Shown here: one piece after another, positions 53,898 through 60,633 of the stretch
How the letters are laid out: each line of letters starts with the position of its first letter
Numbering within the stretch: position 1 is the stretch's first letter
Assembly (NCBI RefSeq): GCF_004920405.1
Contig: NZ_RFLV01000002.1
Coordinates: 1 to 64,000, forward strand
DNA: 64,000 nt
Direction of reading: 5' to 3'
Origin: Pseudomonas leptonychotis
GTDB lineage: Bacteria; Pseudomonadota; Gammaproteobacteria; Pseudomonadales; Pseudomonadaceae
The notes under the pieces: generated by a model
Database searches by the model: none
What the model saw: the letters and a program-made list of their open reading frames with translations, nothing else
What the model was told of the DNA's origin: nothing
Made by a program: the position numbers and the translations under genes

Positions 53898-54860
53898 ATG
53901 AAATTGAAAAACACTTTAGGCGTAGTCATTGGCTCGTTGTTGGCCACATCCTCCCTCAGTGCTTTGGCTCAGGGTCAAGGCGCTGTCGAAGTGGAGGGTT
54001 TTGCCAAGAAGGAAATGTTTGACAGCGCCCGTGACTTTAAAAACAACGGCAACCTGTTCGGCGGCAGCATTGGCTACTACCTGACTGATGACGTTGAACT
54101 GCGTCTGGCCTATGACGAAGTGCACAACGCCCGTGGCGAAGATGGCCGCAACATCAAAGGCTCGAACACCGCCCTGGATGCTCTGTACCACTTCAACAAC
54201 GCTGGCGACGCACTGCGTCCTTACGTTTCTGCCGGTTTCTCCGATCAGAGCATCGGCCAGTCCGGTCGTAACGGTCGTAACGGTTCTACCTTCGCTAACA
54301 TCGGCGGTGGTGCTAAGTACTACTTCACTGACAACTTCTATGCCCGTGCTGGCGTTGAAGCTCAGTACAACATCGACCAAGGCGACACCGAGTGGGCGCC
54401 AAGCGTCGGTATCGGTATGAACTTTGGTGGCGGCAGCGCACCTGCGCCAGTTGTAGCCGCTGTTGAGCCGACTCCTGAGCCGGTAGCAGCCGAAGAGCCG
54501 ATGGAACTGGTTCGTGTTGAGCTGGACGTTAAGTTCGACTTCGACAAATCCAGCGTTAAAGAAGAAAGCTACGGCGACATCAAGAACCTGGCTGACTTCA
54601 TGAAGCAGTACCCACAGACCACCACCGTGGTTGAAGGTCACACTGACTCCAAGGGCAGCGACGCTTACAACCAGAAACTGTCCGAGAACCGTGCTAACGC
54701 TGTTCGTGACGTTCTGGTCAACCAGTACGGTGTAGACGCTAACCGCGTTAATGCTGCTGGTTACGGTGAAGCTCGTCCGGTTGCTGACAACGCCACTGAT
54801 TCCGGTCGCGCTGTTAACCGTCGTGTAGAAGCTGAAGTAGAAGCTCAGATCCAGCAGTAA
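53898..54860 (+). CDS. oprF: Major outer-membrane porin OprF (OmpA family)
   Basis: OprF is the main non-specific porin and links outer membrane to peptidoglycan. The signal peptide is MKLKNTLGVVIGSLLATSSLSALAQG. The N-terminal eight-stranded barrel runs to about residue 180. A proline/alanine hinge (PAPVVAAVEPTPEPVAAEEP) follows, then a C-terminal OmpA domain with VDVKFDFDKSS-type start and the peptidoglycan-binding VVEGHTDSKGSDAYNQKLSE. At 320 residues it is at the short end of the family and lacks the cysteine loop of the P. aeruginosa protein. Codon use is strongly biased, as expected for an abundant protein. Confidence 0.96.
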   Translation: MKLKNTLGVVIGSLLATSSLSALAQGQGAVEVEGFAKKEMFDSARDFKNNGNLFGGSIGYYLTDDVELRLAYDEVHNARGEDGRNIKGSNTALDALYHFNNAGDALRPYVSAGFSDQSIGQSGRNGRNGSTFANIGGGAKYYFTDNFYARAGVEAQYNIDQGDTEWAPSVGIGMNFGGGSAPAPVVAAVEPTPEPVAAEEPMELVRVELDVKFDFDKSSVKEESYGDIKNLADFMKQYPQTTTVVEGHTDSKGSDAYNQKLSENRANAVRDVLVNQYGVDANRVNAAGYGEARPVADNATDSGRAVNRRVEAEVEAQIQQ

Positions 54861-54877
54861 TCGATCTGGCTGTATAG

Positions 54878-54904
54878 AAAACCCGGCTTCGGCCGGGTTT
54901 TTTT
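54878..54904 (+). terminator. Intrinsic terminator of oprF
   Basis: AAAACCCGGC-TTCG-GCCGGGTTTTTTT: a UUCG tetraloop terminator 17 bp after the stop codon. Confidence 0.95.
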
Positions 54905-55000
54905 ATGCCTTATGGTTTCTGATGACCCACCGCGAGCACGTGCCGCGGAGTTAAATGTATCCAGCGTAAATTCCTCATGTCTGCAGATTTTCAAGGGCGA

Positions 55001-55048
55001 AAAAAAGCCCGCTTGTGGCGGGCAAGGGGAACTTCGCGGAGCGCGAAG
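55001..55048 (-). terminator. Terminator region after cobA
   Basis: GCCCGC-TTGTG-GCGGGC (55007-55023) is followed on the minus strand by six T residues (55001-55006). A second hairpin, CTTCGCG-GAG-CGCGAAG (55032-55048), lies between it and the cobA stop. Confidence 0.85.
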
Positions 55049-55051
55049 CGG

Positions 55052-55789
55052 TTAGGCACTGATAGCAGCGAGCTGCATGTTGGGTTGAGCGGCGACTTCG
55101 CCAATTACTAAGATGGCTGGGCTCTTCAATTGAAAATTCTGTGCCGCTTGTTGCATGGCCCCGAGGCTGCTGCGACATTCGCGCTGATGCGGCAGCGAGG
55201 CGTTTTCGATCATGGCCACTGGCATGTCGGCGCGCATGCCGCCGGCCAACAGGCTTTCACGAATTTCGGGCAGCTTGGCCACGCCCATATACACCACCAA
55301 TGTTGTGCCACTCTGCGCCAGTGCCTGCCAGTTCAGGCTGCTGTCGTCTTGAGTGTGCGCGGTGACCAGGGTTACCCCGCGTGCCACGCCGCGTAAAGTC
55401 AGAGGAATGCCGCAAGTGGTTGCTCCAGCCAGGCCTGCAGTGATGCCGTTGACCATTTCCACCGCGATACCGTGTTCGCTTAGCCAGTCGGCTTCTTCAC
55501 TGCCACGGCCGAAGATGCAAGGGTCGCCACCTTTCAGGCGTACCACACACTTACCCTGGCGCGCATAGCGCAGCATCAGACGATGAATAAACGCCTGCGG
55601 CGTGGAGCGGCAGCCGCCACGTTTGCCCACTGGCATGATCCGCGCGCTGGGGCAGTGTTCCAGCACGGCCGGGTTGACTAAGTCATCAATCATCACGATA
55701 TCCGCCTGATTCAGGGCTTTTACCGCCTTGAGGGTCAGCAGCTCCGGATCACCTGGGCCGGCACCTACCAGCCAGACTTTTGCGCTCAT
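55052..55789 (-). CDS. cobA: Uroporphyrinogen-III C-methyltransferase (SUMT)
   Basis: CobA methylates uroporphyrinogen III twice to precorrin-2, the route to siroheme (cofactor of nitrite and sulfite reductases) and cobalamin. SAM-binding patterns are VGAGPGDPELLTLKA and VVRLKGGDPCIFGRG. The length of 245 residues is normal for stand-alone CobA. The ATG at 55789 (MSAKVWLVGAGPGD) is chosen because GAGGAGAT lies just upstream; an in-frame start 18 codons earlier lies within the leader. It is preceded by a sigma-54 promoter and an ANTAR-type antitermination leader, so it should be induced by nitrate under nitrogen limitation. Confidence 0.95.
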   Translation of the reverse strand: MSAKVWLVGAGPGDPELLTLKAVKALNQADIVMIDDLVNPAVLEHCPSARIMPVGKRGGCRSTPQAFIHRLMLRYARQGKCVVRLKGGDPCIFGRGSEEADWLSEHGIAVEMVNGITAGLAGATTCGIPLTLRGVARGVTLVTAHTQDDSSLNWQALAQSGTTLVVYMGVAKLPEIRESLLAGGMRADMPVAMIENASLPHQRECRSSLGAMQQAAQNFQLKSPAILVIGEVAAQPNMQLAAISA

Positions 55790-55902
55790 ATTGATCTCCT
55801 CAGGCAATGTGCATCGCAGCAGTGATTTGATTTCGCTATGCAATAGCCGTGTTGCAGCATTTATTTAAGTTGCGGAGGTTTTGCTGAAAACTCACGCAAA
55901 AC

Positions 55903-55991
55903 AAAAAAGGCGTCCCGCTAGTCACCTAGCGAGGACGCCTTTGTCCAAGTCCCGTTCTATCGGGAAGAGCGGTCTTCTTCGTTGAGACCGC
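55903..55991 (-). promoter_or_regulatory. NasT-type (ANTAR) antitermination leader upstream of cobA
   Basis: Reading the minus strand, hairpin P1 (55991-55969) is GCGGTCTC-AACGAA-GA(A)GACCGC with a bulged A. Hairpin P2 (55964-55951) is CCCG-ATAGAA-CGGG. Both loops are six bases with A at position 1 and G at position 4. Then a terminator follows: GGCGTCC-(A mismatch)-CGCTAG stem, 55942-55909, then TTTTTTGTTTT. This is the known target architecture of ANTAR proteins such as NasT. The terminator ends about 114 bp before the cobA start. NasT itself is not in the window. Confidence 0.88.
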
Positions 55992-56016
55992 GCTTTATTC
56001 AAGTTGCAATTAACAA

Positions 56017-56032
56017 TGCAGAGCCTGTGCCA
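56017..56032 (-). promoter_or_regulatory. Sigma-54 (-24/-12) promoter upstream of cobA leader
   Basis: The minus strand reads TGGCACAGGCTCTGCA. GG and GC are separated by exactly 10 bases, the invariant spacing of sigma-54 promoters, and TGGCAC is the full consensus -24 element. It lies 115 bp after the kinase stop and just upstream of hairpin P1, so a transcript would begin near 56005 and include the whole leader. NtrC-dependent nitrogen control is inferred. Confidence 0.85.
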
Positions 56033-56146
56033 ACTTGCTTGGGTGTCGATTTACAGGGTTTAGCAGTGGTTTGCAGGTGTTTGCTGAGAGGTTCTTGCAC
56101 CTTTAGGTGGCGCTCTGCGCGGCATTGGTGCGCAGGGGGCATGGTG

Positions 56147-57814
56147 TTATCGCAGCAATACGATCAGCAACGCCAGATTTAACAACAACGAAAACAATGC
56201 CACGCTGCGCCACACCAGCAGCGGTTCACGCTCCAGTAGCGGGCGTGGTCGACTGCTGAGCGATTTACGTTCCGCCTGCTCAAGATTGAGCAGCCATTCT
56301 TCGGCGGTCTCATAGCGTTGTTTGGGCTCGGCGCTTAGGGCGCGGTTGAGGCTTTCGTCGACCCAGTTTGGCAAGTCGGGACGGTAGCGGCTGGCTGGGG
56401 TCGGTTGGCCAAAACGCGGGTGTTGAAAGGCCTCAATCTCGCCATAGGGATAGTGCCCCGTGAGCAGAAAATACAGCGCAACGCCTGCACTATAAAGATC
56501 CTGCTGCGGACTGGGAGCGACACCGGAAAACGCCTCAGGGGCTATATAGCTAGGTGTTCCGGGCAGCTCGCATGCTTCGTCCCGACTCAGGCCGGGGCAG
56601 TAGGCCAGGCCGAAATCCAGCACGCGCAATTCGCCGTCATCACCCCACAGTAGATTTTCCGGCTTGATGTCGCGGTGCAGGATATTGCGCCGATGCAGCA
56701 TGCCCAGTGCTTTGATCAGGCGTGGGGCAATATCCAGCCATTCCGGCAGGCCGAGTGGGCCGCTTAGGCGAATGTGCTCGGCCAACGTCTGTCCGGCGTA
56801 TTCGCGTTGTACGTAATACAGGTGTTGACGCTGCGGCAGCGGGTGAGCATCGGCGAAAAAACGCCCGGCCACACGGCGCAGAAACCATTCTTCGAGCAGC
56901 AGAGCGGAGCCGGCTTGCGGTTCGTCGCTGCGCCCGCGCGGTAGGGTTTTCAGCAACCAACGCCGCGCTTGAGCATCACGAACCCGGTAGACCAACGATT
57001 GGCGTGATTCGGCCAGCAAACGTTCTACCTGCCAACCTTCGAAGTGTTGCCCTTCGCGCAATTTGGGCGGCAAGGGCCAATGTTCGAGTTGCGCCAAGGT
57101 GTCGGCCAGGTCGCTTTCTGGGAGCGATTCAACGCGTAGCAACAAGGCGCTGGCGTTGTCTTGGCTACCGGCCAGGTGTGCGGCACTGACCAGTGCTCGA
57201 CTGGCCGCGGGCAGATCCTGTTCATCGTGGAGGATGCGCTGAATACCCGCATCGCCGAGGGTGGCCCAGATGCCGTCGCTGACCAGCACAAAGCATTCAT
57301 CCTGGCGTAGCTCGCCATCCAGATAATCCATCACCAGATGCTGATCCAGGCCCATGGCGCGCTTGAGCACATGCTGCATGCCGGGTTGCTCCCACACATG
57401 GTCTTCGCTTAAGCGTTCAAGCGTGCCGTTCAGCCAGCGATAGGCCCGGCAATCGCCGACATGCGCCAAGGTGAAGCGTCGACCGCGCAGGATCAGGGCG
57501 CTCAGTGTGGTGAGCAAGGGTTGCCCGCCACCATTGGCCTGCAACCAGCGGTTATGGGCCACCAGTACGCGGTCCAGCGATTGCGTGACGGCCCAGGTTT
57601 CCGGGGTGGAGTAATAATCCAGGGCCAGAGCTTGCAGGGTGGCACGTGCCGCCAGGCCACCGTCGGCGCATTGGCTGACACCATCAGCGAGGGCAAACAG
57701 GTAGCCCTTGCTCGCAGCCAGCGCCGGGGCCGGGGTGACCACACGGATAGCGTCCTGATTTTCACTGCGCGGGCCGGTGGCGCTGGCTTCACCAAAGGTC
57801 AGTTGCAAGGCCAT
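56147..57814 (-). CDS. PP2C-type phosphatase fused to Ser/Thr protein kinase, membrane-anchored
   Basis: This single protein holds two opposing activities. The first 240 residues are a PP2C-like phosphatase (SENQDAIRV, LFALADGVSQCADGG, AHVGDCRAY, LVSDGIW). The kinase domain follows, with the lysine in LLKTLPRG, catalytic loop HRDIKPENLLWG, DFGLAYC, GTPSYIAPEAFSG and QDLYSAGVALYFLLTGHYPYG. A C-terminal helix (VALFSLLLNLALLIVLL) anchors it in the membrane. The ATG at 57814 is chosen for the AGGAACC site 7 bp upstream; the frame runs on to 57856. Homologues sit between nasA and nirB in Pseudomonas, suggesting a link to nitrate assimilation; its targets are unknown. Confidence 0.9.
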   Translation of the reverse strand: MALQLTFGEASATGPRSENQDAIRVVTPAPALAASKGYLFALADGVSQCADGGLAARATLQALALDYYSTPETWAVTQSLDRVLVAHNRWLQANGGGQPLLTTLSALILRGRRFTLAHVGDCRAYRWLNGTLERLSEDHVWEQPGMQHVLKRAMGLDQHLVMDYLDGELRQDECFVLVSDGIWATLGDAGIQRILHDEQDLPAASRALVSAAHLAGSQDNASALLLRVESLPESDLADTLAQLEHWPLPPKLREGQHFEGWQVERLLAESRQSLVYRVRDAQARRWLLKTLPRGRSDEPQAGSALLLEEWFLRRVAGRFFADAHPLPQRQHLYYVQREYAGQTLAEHIRLSGPLGLPEWLDIAPRLIKALGMLHRRNILHRDIKPENLLWGDDGELRVLDFGLAYCPGLSRDEACELPGTPSYIAPEAFSGVAPSPQQDLYSAGVALYFLLTGHYPYGEIEAFQHPRFGQPTPASRYRPDLPNWVDESLNRALSAEPKQRYETAEEWLLNLEQAERKSLSSRPRPLLEREPLLVWRSVALFSLLLNLALLIVLLR

Positions 57815-57843
57815 GCAGAGGTTCCTGGATCTGTGACAGAAGA

Positions 57844-57962
57844 AGCACTGAGGCAAAGGCGAGGCTGGTGAGGCAACCGAGGAGGGCCGCTGCCGACGTC
57901 TCCCGCTTTTCCTGACCAGTGCAATAAGCGCTGCCAGTCAGCCCCGCCTTTGCCTCAGTGCT
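57844..57962. repeat. 119-bp long inverted repeat upstream of the kinase gene
   Basis: AGCACTGAGGCAAAGGCG (57844-57861) is repeated as its exact complement at 57945-57962. The arms extend inward by GGCTG/CAGCC after one mismatch, giving 24-bp arms around 71 bases. It lies between nasA and the kinase start and could be a transcript-end structure for nasA, a leader structure of the kinase mRNA, a mobile-element footprint or an RNA gene. Confidence 0.75.
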
Positions 57963-57974
57963 CCAAGGGGTTGG

Positions 57975-58045
57975 CGTAGGGTGGATCGCGCTTTACCGAT
58001 CCACCGTTGCTTTGTGGTGGATGAATAAAGCGTCATCCACCCTAC
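57975..58045. repeat. 71-bp inverted repeat element, copy 2
   Basis: Same ends as copy 1 at 44403 (CGTAGGGTGGAT at one end, ATCCACCCTAC at the other) and the same internal GATCCACCG/GGTGGAT pairing. It lies 9 bp after the nasA stop codon, again at a gene end. Confidence 0.85.
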
Positions 58046-58054
58046 ATTCGGAAG

Positions 58055-59266
58055 TTACACGCGGGCTGCGGTGACTGCTGCGCTGCCCCACGTGGTGCGC
58101 CAGCGCAGCTTAACCCCATACAGGCCGAACCAGGCCAGCACCCCAAGACTGGCGAACAGCCACAGACCTAGCTGGTAGTCGCCCGTTTGCTGCTTGATGG
58201 TCCCCAGGCCTGCGGCCAAAAGAAAGCCACCAATGCCACCGGCCATGCCGACCAGCCCGGTCATTACGCCAATTTCCTTGCGAAAGCGCTGTGGCACCAG
58301 CTGGAACACGGCGCCGTTACCGGCGCCGAGGCCGAGCATGGCGGTGACGAATAACGTCAGTGCGGCGGCCGAGCTTTGCAGGTTGAAACCCACCGCGGCA
58401 ATGCTCAGTGACGCCAAGGTGTACATCATCAGCAGCGTACGGATGCCGCCGATCCGGTCGGCCAATGCGCCGCCTAAGGGGCGCATTAGGCTGCCGGCGC
58501 AGACGCAGGCAGCGGTGTAGTAGCCGGCGGTCACTGGGCTGAGACCATATTGGTCGTTGAAATAACCGGGCAAGGCGCTGGCCAAGCCAATGAAACCGCC
58601 GAAGGTCACGCTGTAGAAAAACATAAACCACCAGCTGTCACGGTCGCCCAAGGCCTTCAAATAGTCGGCCATGGCTTTTGGCTTGGGCCGCTCAGGTGCG
58701 TTCTTGGCCATCAGGGCGAAGATCAGCAGGGTTGCCAGCAGTGGAATCAATGCCCAGCCGAAGACGTTCTGCCAGCCAAATGCGGCCGCCAAAACGGGGG
58801 CGAACAGGGCGGCCAGCACCGTGCCGGAGTTACCGGCGCCAGCTATGCCCATGGCCTTGCCTTGATGCTGCGGCGGGTACCACTGTGAAGCCAGCGGCAG
58901 TGCCACGGCGAAAGCGGCCCCGGCAACGCCAAGGAACAGACCGAGCAGTAATGCCTGCTCATAGCTGTTGATGCCAATCTTCCAGGCGCAGAACAGCGCC
59001 ACAATCACGATTACCTGGCCAATTATGCCGGCGGTCTTGGGTGATAGGCGATCTGCTACCAAGCCCATGACAATACGCAGTACGGCGCCTGCAAGAATCG
59101 GTGTGGCGACCATCAAACCGCGCTGCTGGGCAGTCAGATCAAGCGCTGTGGCGATCTGCACGGCCAGCGGGCCGAGTACGTACCAGACCATAAAACTCAG
59201 GTCGAAATACAGAAATGCGGCGAATAAGGTGGGGGTATGGCCGGATTTCCAGAAGCTTGTATTCAT
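58055..59266 (-). CDS. nasA: Nitrate/nitrite transporter, MFS (NNP/NarK family)
   Basis: A twelve-helix inner-membrane transporter that takes up nitrate for assimilation. The two NNP nitrate-signature motifs are visible: GIAGAGNSGTVLAALFAPV near residue 150 and LGLGAGNGAVFQLVPQRF near 310. The length of 403 residues is normal. The ATG at 59266 (MNTSFWKSGHTPTL) is chosen because GAGGT lies 6 bp upstream; an ATG four codons earlier (59278) is part of that region. It is preceded by a long leader with a sigma-54 promoter and an ANTAR-type antiterminator, and followed by a repeat element and the kinase gene. Confidence 0.92.
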   Translation of the reverse strand: MNTSFWKSGHTPTLFAAFLYFDLSFMVWYVLGPLAVQIATALDLTAQQRGLMVATPILAGAVLRIVMGLVADRLSPKTAGIIGQVIVIVALFCAWKIGINSYEQALLLGLFLGVAGAAFAVALPLASQWYPPQHQGKAMGIAGAGNSGTVLAALFAPVLAAAFGWQNVFGWALIPLLATLLIFALMAKNAPERPKPKAMADYLKALGDRDSWWFMFFYSVTFGGFIGLASALPGYFNDQYGLSPVTAGYYTAACVCAGSLMRPLGGALADRIGGIRTLLMMYTLASLSIAAVGFNLQSSAAALTLFVTAMLGLGAGNGAVFQLVPQRFRKEIGVMTGLVGMAGGIGGFLLAAGLGTIKQQTGDYQLGLWLFASLGVLAWFGLYGVKLRWRTTWGSAAVTAARV

Positions 59267-59299
59267 CGAATACCTCATTCAGCAATAAAGGGTCCCGGC

Positions 59300-59342
59300 G
59301 GGTTGCGGTACGCCATGGTCGTGGACATGGCGGCCACAACCC
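59300..59342 (-). repeat. Nested inverted repeat in the nasA leader
   Basis: GGGTTG (59300-59305) pairs with CAACCC (59337-59342), and inside it GCCATG (59312-59317) pairs with CATGGC (59326-59331). It lies between the ANTAR terminator and the nasA start and would fold in the mRNA. It may add a second control step or protect the message. Confidence 0.5.
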
Positions 59343-59462
59343 ATCGGGGAGGTGCCGTACTTGTGGTGCGACACCCTGGGGCCGAAGCCACAGCTGGGTT
59401 GAGAGAATTACCAGTGCCGGCTCTGGATCACAAAGCGGGCACCGGCCCCACACACTGGGGCT

Positions 59463-59550
59463 AAAACGCAAAACGCCGCATATCCCGTGTGCTTTTGAGC
59501 GTGGGGTATGCGACGTCTTTGTCGTTTGTCGAGCAGCCGCCTTTGGCTAC
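59463..59550 (-). promoter_or_regulatory. NasT-type (ANTAR) antitermination leader upstream of nasA
   Basis: On the minus strand, P1 (59550-59533) is GTAGCC-AAAGGC-GGCTGC and P2 (59524-59511) is CGAC-AAAGAC-GTCG. Both loops are six bases with A at 1 and G at 4. The 3' arm of P2 overlaps the 5' arm of a terminator (ACG, then CGCATACCCC pairing with GGGATATGCG, then CGT; 59515-59475), which is followed by a TTTTGCGTTTT run. P2 formation and the terminator are therefore mutually exclusive, the expected antitermination switch. Confidence 0.88.
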
Positions 59551-59565
59551 CTGTATCTGTGTATT

Positions 59566-59581
59566 AGCAAGAGCTGCGCCA
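59566..59581 (-). promoter_or_regulatory. Sigma-54 (-24/-12) promoter of nasA
   Basis: The minus strand reads TGGCGCAGCTCTTGCT, with GG and GC separated by exactly 10 bases and a consensus TTGC -12 element. It lies immediately upstream of P1, so the transcript would start near 59554 and carry the ANTAR leader. Confidence 0.85.
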
Positions 59582-59625
59582 ACAGGAGGATTCAGCGAGA
59601 TAACTAGGTTGGAAGGGCTTTAGGC

Positions 59626-60090
59626 GTGGCGCACTCGCTACAAAAAGAGGCGCTGGATGATTTTGCGCACTTGGATGGGGCGCTAAGGGGCTGCCTGCTC
59701 CAGCAAGCCAGGGTGCATGTCATGCAGGCATGCTTAGCTATGTGGCCCGTACTTCAACTGACGTTGCTGCAACGCAGTTCGCCCGCCTGGCTTACCGGCG
59801 TGCTTAGTACTTTGGCCTGGGTGGGAATAGGTAGGGTGAGTAACGCTAGAGCGAGTAGGTTGCTCAAAAGCCCCGCGTGGCGGACATGGCTGCGCGTGGT
59901 TGGCATAGCAATTCCCCTGCTTTTGTTGTTATGCCTAAGGCGTAGCAGAGGATCAGCCTGCTGTCACGGTCGCGACTGGAGAATTGAGCAATTTATGTTC
60001 AATTGGGCGATTTGGCTGCTGTCAGGCATGCTGTTCACGAAAATAATGAGCACCGTGACAGTCATTATGATTACTGACTTAGCCAGTTAA
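59626..60090 (+). CDS. Putative small membrane protein, 154 aa, unknown
   Basis: I do not recognise this protein. It opens with GTG at 59626 behind GGAAGGG (8-9 bp upstream), and has about three hydrophobic segments (LTGVLSTLAWVGIG, LRVVGIAIPLLLLLCL, FNWAIWLLSGMLF with IMSTVTVIMI). It is divergent from nasA and overlaps the convergent thioesterase stop by 20 bp. Its codons differ from the neighbours: ATA, AGG, AGA and CTA are frequent. That fits either a recently acquired gene or a chance frame. No other gene competes for the region. Confidence 0.4.
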   Translation: MAHSLQKEALDDFAHLDGALRGCLLQQARVHVMQACLAMWPVLQLTLLQRSSPAWLTGVLSTLAWVGIGRVSNARASRLLKSPAWRTWLRVVGIAIPLLLLLCLRRSRGSACCHGRDWRIEQFMFNWAIWLLSGMLFTKIMSTVTVIMITDLAS

Positions 60091-60517
60091 CCCGGCTGAA
60101 TTTGTCACTGAAAATGGTTGGCATCCCGACAACCTTGCCCAGTTTGTAGTTGAAGAATACAAAACCAGACTTGGCCATGGCCACCCGTGCGCCATCGGCG
60201 GGGCGGCTGATGCGGAAGGTGATATCGCCGCCATAGCGGTTGAAGTCCATCACGCCGACCTCGAACAGCAACTGGTCGCGGGCATGGGCCTCGGCGCGGT
60301 AGGTGGTGGCCAGATCGGTGACGATGATGCCGGTGCCGTCTTCCTGGGTTTCTTCAATGCCGAACTCAAACAGAAAGCGGGCGCGCGCCTCGGAAATCAT
60401 CGAGATCATCGAGTCATTGCCCAGGTGGTTGGCGGCGTTAATGTCGGTAACACGCACGGTCAGATGGGTGCTGTAGCAGAACTGGTCTTCTGGGAATTCA
60501 AGGTTCAGGCGGGCCAT
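60071..60517 (-). CDS. Hot-dog fold thioesterase family protein (4HBT/YbgC-like)
   Basis: A 148-residue acyl-CoA thioesterase-like protein. The active-site segment TVRVTDINAANHLGNDSMISM resembles the 4HBT/FadM pattern, though the classical catalytic Asp-x-x-x-His context is varied. A central helix (ISEARARFLFEFG) and strands to GKSGF-like AKSGFVFFNY complete the hot-dog fold. The substrate is unknown. It lies downstream of the PL7 lyase gene on the same strand. Confidence 0.8.
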   Translation of the reverse strand: MARLNLEFPEDQFCYSTHLTVRVTDINAANHLGNDSMISMISEARARFLFEFGIEETQEDGTGIIVTDLATTYRAEAHARDQLLFEVGVMDFNRYGGDITFRISRPADGARVAMAKSGFVFFNYKLGKVVGMPTIFSDKFSRVNWLSQ

Positions 60518-60633
60518 GCTGAGTCTCGTTTGAACGGGGAAGGGCGCATCTGCGGCGTGTCATTGTACGTGGGCACACCGCCATGGGCTGCTATCTAACG
60601 AATGAGTAATGACCCGCTATTAGTTTTGAATGC

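Noticed and set aside
57815..57856. Earlier start for the phosphatase-kinase protein
   Set aside because: The extension overlaps one arm of the long inverted repeat and lacks a ribosome binding site; the ATG at 57814 has one.
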